Shown: positions 56,546-64,000 of the stretch, piece by piece
Position numbering within the stretch: the stretch's first letter is position 1
Layout: the number at the start of each line of letters is the position of its first letter
Assembly: GCF_034344865.1 (NCBI RefSeq)
Contig: NZ_CP133774.1
Coordinates: 3,100,001 to 3,164,000 of the forward strand
Reading direction: 5' to 3'
Length of the DNA stretch: 64,000 nucleotides
DNA from: Pseudomonas sp. 10S4
Lineage (GTDB): Bacteria; Pseudomonadota; Gammaproteobacteria; Pseudomonadales; Pseudomonadaceae
Notes under the pieces: generated by a model
Told to the model about the DNA's origin: nothing
What the model saw: only the letters and a program-made list of their open reading frames with translations
Databases searched by the model: none
Made by a program: the position numbers and the translations under genes

Positions 56546-57241
56546 ATGCGGTTAGCAAAGGGATTGCTGCTGGTGTTGTTGCTCATCGGTGCGGCGGGGC
56601 TGAGTGTCTGGCGCGGCTGGATTCCTGTGCCGGCGCAGTGGAATCCTTGGGCGCCGCTGGACGTGAACGCGGCGCCGAACCTGCTGACCCGTTTCAAACT
56701 GATGCGCCTGCGCGATGATCCGCAATTGTGCGATCAGGTCCTCAGCAGTTCAGGTCTGCGCGTCACCCGTCAGGCCGACAGCCCGGGCGGGGACTGCCCG
56801 TTGACCAACACTCTGCGCGTTCAGGGCGGCGAGGTGGCCCTGAGCAGCAGTTTCCTCGCCAGTTGCCCGTTGGCGGTAGCGTTTGCCCTGTTCGAGCGCC
56901 ACGCCTTGCAGCCAGCATCTCAGGCGGTTTACGGCCAGGCTGTGACGCGGGTCGATCACCTCGGCAGTTTCGCCTGCCGCAACATGTACAACCGCGAGCA
57001 CGGCGCCCGCAGCCAGCACGCCAGCGCCAACGCGCTGGACATCGCCGGTTTTCGCCTGGCCGACGGCCGAACGATCAGCGTGCTCAAGGATTGGCCCAAG
57101 GATAATCAGGACGCGCGGTTCCTGCGGCAAGTGCGTGACGGCGCCTGCGACATGTTCAGTGTGGTGTTGAGCCCGGACTACAACGCCGCCCATCGTAATC
57201 ACTTTCATCTGGATGTCGGGCCGTGGTGGGTGTGTCGCTGA
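56546..57241 (+). CDS. Extensin-like C-terminal domain protein
   Basis: A 231-residue protein with an N-terminal signal anchor (LAKGLLLVLLLIGAAGLSVW) and an extensin-like (DUF882/M15-related) domain. Typical are DPQLCDQVLSSSGLRVTRQAD, four or more Cys (CPLTNTL, ASCPLAV, SFACRNMYN, DGACDMF), a HASANALDI metal-type motif and HRNHFHLD. The His/Asp set suggests a zinc peptidoglycan peptidase, but this is inference. It starts 2 nt after the preceding stop. Confidence 0.82.
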   Translation: MRLAKGLLLVLLLIGAAGLSVWRGWIPVPAQWNPWAPLDVNAAPNLLTRFKLMRLRDDPQLCDQVLSSSGLRVTRQADSPGGDCPLTNTLRVQGGEVALSSSFLASCPLAVAFALFERHALQPASQAVYGQAVTRVDHLGSFACRNMYNREHGARSQHASANALDIAGFRLADGRTISVLKDWPKDNQDARFLRQVRDGACDMFSVVLSPDYNAAHRNHFHLDVGPWWVCR

Positions 57242-57245
57242 AAGC

Positions 57246-57866
57246 TTAAGCGGCGATGCGCAGGTTCTGCAGAACGATCGGGCGAGCCCAGCCGTTATCG
57301 AAATCGAGTTGTTTCTGTTGCTCCACCAGCTCTGCGGGCGAGAACGGCGGGAACGGCTTGTCCAGCAGGTGCAGTTCGAACTCGGCGATTGGCAGGTGCA
57401 GCGGACGCGGCTGCGGTGCCGGGCCGGCTTCGGGCACAGGCTGGCCGGCGGTGAGCACGATCGGGCGCACCCAGCCGCTTTCGAAGTTCTGCTGTTGCTG
57501 TTGGGCGTCGATTTCTTCCGGCGGGAACGGTGGGAAAGGTTTGTCGACCAGGTCCATTTCGAACTCGGCAATCGGCAGGAACAGCGGCTCTGGCGGTTTG
57601 ACTTCGGTTTCTTTCACATCGCATTCACGTTGGGAAACGATGTGCGCCAACAGCTCGCTGCCGACGGTCGGCTCGACCGGGCTTTCCAGATCAACCGGTG
57701 GAAAGGTACCGCACGCAGGCACAACATCGCTCGACTGTTCGGACAGGGCCTGGGCAAAAAAATCTTGCCACAGGTGACTGACGCCGCTCAGTGCCTGGGA
57801 GTTTCGCAGGCCATAATCGCCATGACGCGATATGTAGCCTACGGATGTGCGTTGAATGTCTGACAT
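57246..57866 (-). CDS. Hypothetical protein with two 44-residue tandem repeats
   Basis: A 206-residue, Pro- and Gln-rich protein. Residues 95-138 and 156-199 are near-duplicates: both contain PIAEFE, then a D-KPFPPF-P core, a Q-rich run and end RPIVL. A linker of 17 residues (TAGQPVPEAGPAPQPRP) separates them. No signal peptide and no membrane helix are visible. Function unknown. It is convergent with the extensin-like gene and divergent from rsmJ. Confidence 0.65.
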   Translation of the reverse strand: MSDIQRTSVGYISRHGDYGLRNSQALSGVSHLWQDFFAQALSEQSSDVVPACGTFPPVDLESPVEPTVGSELLAHIVSQRECDVKETEVKPPEPLFLPIAEFEMDLVDKPFPPFPPEEIDAQQQQQNFESGWVRPIVLTAGQPVPEAGPAPQPRPLHLPIAEFELHLLDKPFPPFSPAELVEQQKQLDFDNGWARPIVLQNLRIAA

Positions 57867-57959
57867 TTCTCTCGGTCGACGCTCAGGTCTGGCAAAATGC
57901 TCGATAGTTTTGTTATCGGCCGTTTTTGCCGATCATTAATTTTTTGAGCGTTTTTTCCC

Positions 57960-58742
57960 ATGATTGAGCAACCCGCGGCCTGCCGCATCCATGTCGAGGC
58001 TTCGGCCCCGGCGTTTCAGCCACAGGCCGAGCAATGGGCCGAACGCCTGGGCCTGCCTATGCAAGTGGATGACGGCGAGTTTGCCCTGCAGGTCGGCGAG
58101 CAGGGCTTGCAGCTCCAGCAACTGGGGCCTGACGCGCCGGGGCCGGTGCGGGTGGACTTCGTCGAGGGTGGCGCGGCGCATCGTCGGTTGTTCGGTGGCG
58201 GCACCGGGCAGATGATCGCCAAAGCGGTCGGCATCGCCCAAGGCGTGCGCCCACGGGTGCTGGATGCCACGGCGGGGTTGGGTAAGGATGCGTTCGTGCT
58301 GGCGAGCCTGGGTTGCGAAATGAGCCTGATCGAGCGCCAGCCGCTGATCGGCGCGTTGCTTGAGGATGGCCTGGCCCGTGGCGCGGAAGATTTCGACGTG
58401 GCGCCCATCGTGGCGCGGATGCGTTTGCTCAAGGGCAATTCAATTGAAGTGATGCGCAATTGGGAAGGTGAGCCGCCGCAGGTGATCTACCTCGACCCGA
58501 TGTTCCCGCATCGTGAGAAAACGGCATTGGTGAAGAAGGAAATGCGTCTGTTCCGCCCGCTGGTGGGCGATGACCCGGATGCGCCGGCATTGCTCGAAGC
58601 GGCATTGGCATTGGCCAGCCACCGGGTGGTGGTCAAGCGCCCGCGCAAGGCACCGTGCATTGAAGGGCCGAAGCCGAGTCATGCGCTGGACGGGAAATCC
58701 AGCCGGTATGACATTTATCCGAAGAAAGCGCTCAAGCCTTAA
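57960..58742 (+). CDS. rsmJ: RsmJ, 16S rRNA (guanine1516-N2)-methyltransferase
   Basis: Methylates G1516 of 16S rRNA with SAM. The 260-residue protein has the RsmJ order: [41 protein letters not shown], the SAM loop [20 protein letters not shown], and the catalytic [13 protein letters not shown]. The end [25 protein letters not shown] region ([24 protein letters not shown]) is also typical. ATG at 57960 is in place. Confidence 0.94.
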   Translation: MIEQPAACRIHVEASAPAFQPQAEQWAERLGLPMQVDDGEFALQVGEQGLQLQQLGPDAPGPVRVDFVEGGAAHRRLFGGGTGQMIAKAVGIAQGVRPRVLDATAGLGKDAFVLASLGCEMSLIERQPLIGALLEDGLARGAEDFDVAPIVARMRLLKGNSIEVMRNWEGEPPQVIYLDPMFPHREKTALVKKEMRLFRPLVGDDPDAPALLEAALALASHRVVVKRPRKAPCIEGPKPSHALDGKSSRYDIYPKKALKP

Positions 58743-58757
58743 GACCGAGTCGCCCCC

Positions 58758-58832
58758 ATCGCGAGCAAGCTCGCTCCCACATTGGATTTGTAGCGTTCAC
58801 AAATCCCCTGTGGGAGCGAGCTTGCTCGCGAT
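58758..58832. repeat. Family A REP inverted pair (variant arms)
   Basis: ATCGCGAGCAAGCTCGCTCC...CACA and TGTGGGAGCGAGCTTGCTCG...CGAT, a variant of the arm with an A/T-ended core. It lies between convergent rsmJ and mexL. Confidence 0.8.
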
Positions 58833-58859
58833 AGCGTCCTTCAAAACACTACAAAATGA

Positions 58860-59504
58860 TCAGGCTGTCCCAGGCCGATAAGCCCGCATAAATAACCCCA
58901 CCACTTCCCGCACATGGCTCTCGGCCGCGTCCCCTTCCAGCGGTTCGCCGCAGCCATACAGCAACCGAAAATTCCCCGCGCCCTTGAGCAGGCAAAAGAA
59001 ATGCTCGGCCGCATTGCGCGGTTTATCGATGCCCAGTGCACCGGTCTGATCAATTTTGCTCAGCAACCGCTCCATCCCACTCAACATGCGCTCTGGCCCG
59101 GCTTCGAAGAAGATCAGCGAAAGCTTCGGGTCCTGGCTGCCCAGCGTCATCATCAAACGATGCAGGTTCACCGATTCATCGCTGTTGATCAGTTGATGAA
59201 AGCCGCGGGCGATGTTCAGCAGCACCGTTTCCACCGCGATGCCGTCGGGCAATTCGAAAAACAGCGGTGGCAGTTGCTCTTCGCACTTGGCCACCACGGC
59301 GGCGGAGAACAGCGTCTCCTTGTCGTTGAAGTGGCTGTAGACCGTCAGCTTCGACACCCCGGCCTCGGCGGCCACGGCATCCATGCTGGTGCTCGCGTAA
59401 CCCTTCGTCAGAAACAGAATTTTCGCCGCGTCGAGGATGGCCTGGCGCTTGGCCAGATCCTTGGGGCGGCCCGGACCGTTAGGTGCTGAAAGATTGTTCG
59501 ACAT
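58860..59504 (-). CDS. mexL: TetR-family repressor of the mexJK efflux genes (MexL-like)
   Basis: A 214-residue TetR regulator: GRPKDLAKRQAILDAAKILFLTKGYASTSMDAVAAEAGVSKLTVYSHFNDKETL is the DNA-binding part. It is divergent from mexJ with 94 nt between, as MexL of P. aeruginosa (PA3678), which represses mexJK. A palindromic operator candidate lies in the gap. ATG at 59504 starts MSNNLSAPNGPGRPK. Confidence 0.85.
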   Translation of the reverse strand: MSNNLSAPNGPGRPKDLAKRQAILDAAKILFLTKGYASTSMDAVAAEAGVSKLTVYSHFNDKETLFSAAVVAKCEEQLPPLFFELPDGIAVETVLLNIARGFHQLINSDESVNLHRLMMTLGSQDPKLSLIFFEAGPERMLSGMERLLSKIDQTGALGIDKPRNAAEHFFCLLKGAGNFRLLYGCGEPLEGDAAESHVREVVGLFMRAYRPGTA

Positions 59505-59547
59505 TATTCGCTTTTAATACTGGACTGGTGAGTTTGCTATTAATAAC

Positions 59548-59561
59548 ATACCGGCCAGTAT
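59548..59561. promoter_or_regulatory. Candidate operator between mexL and mexJ
   Basis: ATACCGGCCAGTAT is a 14-bp palindrome with one mismatched pair. A related half-site (ATACTGG) lies at 59517-59523. The size and position in the divergent gap fit a TetR-type operator. Confidence 0.55.
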
Positions 59562-59598
59562 AATTATTCCAAGCACCATTAGCGAAAGGTCCTTCACC

Positions 59599-60699
59599 AT
59601 GTTCCGCTATGCCTTGCCCCTCGCATTGCCAGTCAGCCTGGCTTTTTTATTGTCGGCGTGCGGTCACGACGAGGCGCCGCAAGTCAGCGTGCGCCCGGCC
59701 ATGGTGGTTCAGCCAGAGCCTTCGGCCCAGGCGATGGAAAGCTATCCCGGTGAAGTTCGCGCCCGTTACGAGCCGGATCTGGCGTTCCGCATTGGTGGCA
59801 AAGTCAGCCGACGACTGGTCGAGGAAGGCCAGCGGGTCAAGGCCGATCAGCCGTTGGCCGAGCTCGATCCCCAGGACGTACGTCTGCAACTGGAAGCCAC
59901 TCGCGCCCAGGTGACCGCCGCCGAGGCCAACCTGAGCCTGGTCCGCGCCGAACGCGATCGCTACAAGACGCTGATGGACCGTCAGATGGTGAGCCGCTCT
60001 GCGTACGACAATTCTGAAAACCTCTACCGATCCGGCGAAGCACGCCTCAAGCAGATCAAAGCCGAGTTCAACGTCTCGACCAATCAGGCCAGCTACGCCG
60101 TGCTCCGCGCGCCTCAGGACGGTGTGGTCGCCAAACGCGCGGTCGAAGTCGGCCAAGTGGTGGCCGCCGGGCAAACCGTGTTCACGCTCGCCACCGATGG
60201 CGAGCGTGAAGTGTTGATCAGCTTGCCGGAGCAAAGCTTTGGGCGCTTCAAGGTTGATCAGCCGGTGACGGTGGAGCTCTGGACCCAACCCGATCAACGT
60301 TTTACCGGGCGCATTCGTGAACTGTCGCCGGCGGCCGATCCCAAATCGCGGACCTTCGCCGCGCGTATTTCCTTCACCTCCGGCAAAGTCCCCGCCGAAC
60401 TTGGCCAGAGTGCCCGAGTGTTTATCCAGACCGCCCAGGTCGTGCCGCTGTCTGTGCCGCTGTCAGCCGTCACCGCCGAAAACGGAGCGACCTACGTGTG
60501 GATCGTTGGCGCCAACAACACCTTGAAAAAAGCCCCGGTGCGGATCGGTGCCTTCGGTGAGAAAACCGTACCGGTACTCGAAGGCCTGAACGCCAGTGAC
60601 TGGGTGGTGGCCGCCGGCGTTCATGTGCTTCACGACGGGCAGCAAGTGCGCCCGGTGGATCGCTCCAACCGCGTGGTTAATCTGGCGGCCAAGGAGTAA
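59599..60699 (+). CDS. mexJ: MexJ-like RND efflux periplasmic adaptor (lipoprotein)
   Basis: A 366-residue membrane fusion protein. Lipobox LLSAC (C21) anchors it in the inner membrane. Order: barrel-sandwich/lipoyl halves (GEVRARYEPDLAFRIGGKVSRRLVEEGQ and YAVLRAPQDGVVAKRAVEVGQVV), an alpha-hairpin with coiled coil between, then beta-barrel and membrane-proximal domains. It links MexK to an outer-membrane channel; no channel gene is here, as for P. aeruginosa mexJK, which borrows OprM. The mexK start follows 6 nt later. Confidence 0.9.
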   Translation: MFRYALPLALPVSLAFLLSACGHDEAPQVSVRPAMVVQPEPSAQAMESYPGEVRARYEPDLAFRIGGKVSRRLVEEGQRVKADQPLAELDPQDVRLQLEATRAQVTAAEANLSLVRAERDRYKTLMDRQMVSRSAYDNSENLYRSGEARLKQIKAEFNVSTNQASYAVLRAPQDGVVAKRAVEVGQVVAAGQTVFTLATDGEREVLISLPEQSFGRFKVDQPVTVELWTQPDQRFTGRIRELSPAADPKSRTFAARISFTSGKVPAELGQSARVFIQTAQVVPLSVPLSAVTAENGATYVWIVGANNTLKKAPVRIGAFGEKTVPVLEGLNASDWVVAAGVHVLHDGQQVRPVDRSNRVVNLAAKE

Positions 60700-60705
60700 T
60701 CCCCG

Positions 60706-63700
60706 ATGGGTTTCAATCTTTCCGAATGGGCGCTGCGTAATCGCCAGATCGTACTGTTCCTGATGCTCTTGCTGGCAATTGTCGGCGCGCTTTCCTACAC
60801 CAAACTCGGCCAAAGCGAAGACCCGCCTTTCACCTTCAAGGCTATGGTGGTTCGTACCAGCTGGCCTGGGGCGACGGCCCAGGAAGTGTCGCGCCAGGTG
60901 ACCGAGCGCATTGAAAAGAAGCTGATGGAAACCGGCGAGTACGAGCGCATCGTTTCGTTCTCGCGCCCCGGCGAGTCCCAGGTGACCTTCATTGCTCGCG
61001 ACTCCATGCATTCGGCGCAGATCCCGGATCTCTGGTATCAGGTTCGCAAAAAGATCAGCGACATCCGCCAGACTCTGCCACCGGGCATTCAAGGCCCGTT
61101 TTTCAACGATGAGTTCGGCACCACCTTCGGCAATATCTACGCCCTGACCGGCGACGGGTTTGACTACGCGGTGCTCAAGGATTACGCCGACCGGGTGCAG
61201 ATTCAACTGCAACGGGTCAAGGATGTGGGCAAGGTCGACCTGCTTGGCTTGCAGGACGAGAAGATCTGGATCGAACTGTCCAACGTCAAGCTCGCCACCC
61301 TCGGGCTGCCACTGGCGGCAGTACAGCAAGCGCTTGAAGAGCAGAACACGGTGTCCACCGCCGGGTTCTTCGAAACCAGCAGCGAGCGATTGCAGCTACG
61401 GGTCACCGGGAATTTTCAGACGGTCGACCAGATCAAGAACTTCCCGATCCGGGTCGGTGATCGTACATTTCGTATCGCCGATGTCGCCGACGTGCGTCGC
61501 GGCTTCAACGATCCACCGGCGCCGCGCATGCGCTTCATGGGCGAAGACGCCATCGGTCTGGCCGTGGCCATGAAGGACGGTGGCGACATTCTGGTGCTCG
61601 GCAAGGCTCTGGAAGGCGAGTTCGACCGCATCCAGAAAAACCTCCCCGCCGGTATGCAACTGCGCAAGGTCTCGGACCAGCCGGCCGCGGTAAAAACCAG
61701 TGTCGGCGAATTCGTTCAGGTGCTGGTCGAAGCCCTGACGATTGTGTTGCTGGTGAGCTTTTTCTCCTCGGCGTGCGCACCGGGATGGTGGTGGCATTGA
61801 CCATTCCACTGGTGCTGGCGATGACCTTCGCCTGCATGTATTACCTTGGTATCGGCCTGCACAAGATTTCCCTCGGCGCACTGGTACTGGCCTTGGGGTT
61901 GCTGGTGGATGACGCGATTATCGCCGTGGAAATGATGGCGATCAAAATGGAACAGGGCTTCGACCGGATCAAAGCCGCCAGCTATGCCTGGACCAGCACC
62001 GCGTTCCCGATGCTCACCGGCACGTTGATCACCGCCGCCGGGTTCCTGCCGATTGCCACTGCGCAATCGGGCACTGGTGAATACACCCGCTCGATCTTCC
62101 AGGTGGTGACCATCGCACTGCTGGCGTCGTGGGTGGCCGCCGTGGTGTTCGTGCCGTACCTGGGGGAAAACTCCTGCCGGACCTGGCGAAAATTCATGCC
62201 GCCAAACACGGCACCGGCGACGGTCAACCCGACCCTTATGGCACGCCGTTCTATCAGCGCGTCCGGCGCTTGGTCGAGTGGTGTGTGCGCTGGCGCAAAA
62301 CCGTGATCCTGCTGACCGTGGTGTTGTTCATCGGCTCCATCGTGCTGTTCCGTTTCGTGCCGCAGCAGTTCTTCCCGGCTTCGAGTCGTCTGGAGTTAAT
62401 GGTCGATCTGAAACTGGCGGAAGGCGCGTCCCTGAGCAACACCACCGAGAAGGTTAAACGCCTTGAAGGCCTGCTGAAGGAACACGCTGGCATCGACAAT
62501 TACGTGGCTTACGTCGGCACCGGTTCACCGCGCTTTTACCTGCCGCTGGATCAGCAACTGCCGGCGGCGAGCTTCGCCCAGTTTGTCGTCCTGGCGAAAA
62601 CCATCGAGGAGCGCGAAGCCCTGCGCACCTGGCTGATCGAAACCCTCGACGAACAATTCCCGGAACTGCGTTCGCGAGTCACGCGGCTGGAAAACGGTCC
62701 ACCAGTGGGTTATCCGGTGCAGTTTCGCGTTACCGGCGAGCACATCGAAGAAGTCCGTGCGCTGGCGCGTAAAGTCGCGGCCAAGGTTCGCGAGAACCCG
62801 CACGTGGTCAACGTCCATCTGGACTGGGAAGAGCCGAGCAAAGTGGTTTACCTGAACGTCGATCAAGACCGCGCCCGGGCACTCGGCGTGAGTACCGCCA
62901 ACCTGTCGAGGTTTTTGCAAAGCTCGCTGACCGGTTCCAGCGTCAGCCAGTACCGCGAAGACAACGAGTTGATCGAAATCCTGCTGCGCGGCACCGTGCA
63001 TGAGCGTACCGAATTGTCGTTGCTGCCGAGCCTGGCGGTGCCGACGGACAACGGAAAAAGCGTTGCCCTGTCGCAGATCGCGACCCTGGAATACGGCTTC
63101 GAAGAGGGCATCATCTGGCACCGCAATCGCTTGCCCAACGTGACGATTCGCGCCGACATCTACGGCAAGGAACAACCGGCGACCCTGGTTCAGCAGATCA
63201 TGCCGACCCTCGACCCGATACGTGCTGAACTGCCCGACGGCTACTTGCTGGATGTCGGCGGTACGGTGGAAGACTCGGAGCGCGGGCAGAACTCGGTTAA
63301 GGCCGGTGTGCCGCTGTTTATCGTGGTGGTGCTGACCTTGCTGATGTTGCAACTGCGCAGCTTCTCACGCACGGCGATGGTGTTTCTGACCGCGCCATTG
63401 GGGTTGATTGGCGTGACGTTGTTCCTGTTGGTGTTCGGTCAGCCGTTCGGCTTCGTCGCCATGCTCGGGACCATCGCGTTGTCCGGGATGATCATGCGTA
63501 ACTCGGTGATCCTGGTGGATCAGATCGAGCAAGACATCACCGCCGGGCTCAAGCCTTGGCAAGCGATCATCGAGGCGACAGTGAGGCGGTTCAGGCCGAT
63601 TGTGCTGACGGCACTTGCCGCGGTGCTGGCGATGATCCCGCTGTCCCGCAGCGTGTTCTTCGGGCCGATGGCGGTGGCGATCATGGGCGGGTTGATTGTG

Positions 63701-63775
63701 GCGACGGCGTTGACGCTGTTGTTCCTGCCGGCGCTGTATGCGGCGTGGTTCAGGATCAAGAAAGACCCGGCGTGA
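60706..63775 (+). pseudogene. mexK: MexK-like RND efflux pump (two frameshifts in this sequence)
   Basis: Inner-membrane proton-driven multidrug pump of the AcrB family, about 1,023 residues if repaired. The first part (to about 61765) has MGFNLSEWALRNRQIVLFLM and the porter domain; the next frame (to about 62165) has LGALVLALGLLVDDAIIAVEMM, where the two Asp of the proton relay lie; the last frame has LMLQLRSFSRTAMVFLTAPLG and the C-terminal helices. Frame breaks: one C missing at about 61766 (TTCTCCTCGG for TTCTCCCTCGG) and one A missing at 62167-62170 (GGGGAAAACTCC for GGGGAAAAACTCC). Both are homopolymer losses. Confidence 0.88.
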
Positions 63776-63778
63776 ACC

Positions 63779-63853
63779 TGTGGGAGCGAGCCTGCTCGCT
63801 CCGACAGTAGATCTTCAATGGATACAACATTCGCGAGCAAGCCCGCTCCCACA
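63779..63853. repeat. Family A REP inverted pair (mixed arms)
   Basis: TGTGGGAGCGAGCCTGCTCG... and TTCGCGAGCAAGCCCGCTCC...CACA. The left arm is of the variant type and the right arm is of the main type. It lies between mexK and the DUF4197 gene. Confidence 0.75.
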
Positions 63854-63870
63854 GGGTTTTGTGTACTGAG

Positions 63871-64000
63871 TTAAAGCGTGCCGAAGACTTTCTTGGCCAA
63901 GCTGGTCGCCGCGGCCGCCGGGTTCTGGCGAATGGTTTCTTCCTGTTTGCCGATCATCTCGAACAAGCCATTCAGCGCCTGCTCAGTCACGTAGTTTTCG
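63871..64000 (-). CDS. DUF4197 family protein, C-terminal end only
   Basis: The stop TAA is at 63873-63871; the 42 visible residues begin ENYVTEQALNGLFEMIGKQE and end ATSLAKKVFGTL, which matches the end of DUF4197 proteins (V/D-x-AL-x-GLF-x-MI, then IR-x-NP-x-A). These are small, secreted helical proteins of unknown role. The rest of the gene lies beyond the window. Confidence 0.7.
   Translation of the reverse strand, partial: ENYVTEQALNGLFEMIGKQEETIRQNPAAAATSLAKKVFGTL

Overview
The window is a chromosomal segment of a Pseudomonas, most likely of the P. fluorescens group. Supporting evidence: G+C-rich coding DNA, protein sequences of clear Pseudomonas type, a complete wspABCDEFR operon, and gene order shared (from memory) with the P. 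aeruginosa PA3676-PA3708 block (mexLJK, rsmJ, tsaB, adk, ppc, lptF, lysS, prfB, wsp). The intergenic regions carry many short palindromic repeats of the kind typical of P. fluorescens relatives.

Layout. 1-6.3 kb: end of the rimM-trmD-rplS operon, then xerD, dsbC, hom and thrC. 6.3-14.9 kb: a BvgS-like sensor that lacks its kinase part, a receiver-only protein, small and periplasmic hypothetical genes, a class III CoA-transferase, a YaeQ protein, recJ and an Old Yellow Enzyme. 15-18 kb: opgD, a small conserved ORF with a structured leader, and a BRO-N antirepressor-like gene preceded by what looks like a C4-type antisense RNA. 18.4-20.4 kb: a two-gene AAA15 ATPase plus RloB operon, a probable anti-phage module. 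20.4-30.5 kb: a putrescine-type uptake and catabolism cluster (permease, patD, ydcVUTS, a second aldehyde dehydrogenase, LysR regulator). 30.7-40.2 kb: a DUF533 protein and the seven-gene Wsp surface-sensing/c-di-GMP operon. 40.4-49.7 kb: prfB with its programmed frameshift, lysS, a TetR regulator, a lipoprotein, a QEGLA/MATCAP-fold protein, a lipoprotein hydrolase, and lptF with a partner lipoprotein. 49.9-58.7 kb: ppc, adk, tsaB, a DUF72 protein, a PEP-mutase-like enzyme, an extensin-like protein, a protein with an internal duplication, and rsmJ. 58.8-64 kb: mexL-mexJK efflux locus and the end of a DUF4197 gene.

Quality caveat. Eight otherwise normal genes, including the essential lysS, are broken by small insertions or deletions. 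Several lie in short homopolymers (C3 to C2, A7 to A6, A5 to A4). This looks like uncorrected sequencing or assembly error rather than gene decay, so these genes are given as single loci with the frameshift position noted. prfB is different: its frameshift is the natural one.

Two palindromic repeat families fill most intergenic gaps: nine inverted pairs of a ~24-nt REP (family A) and seven ~120-140-bp double-armed elements (family B). The least ordinary part is 17.5-20.4 kb, where a phage-type antirepressor locus with a candidate C4 RNA sits next to the AAA15/RloB operon.
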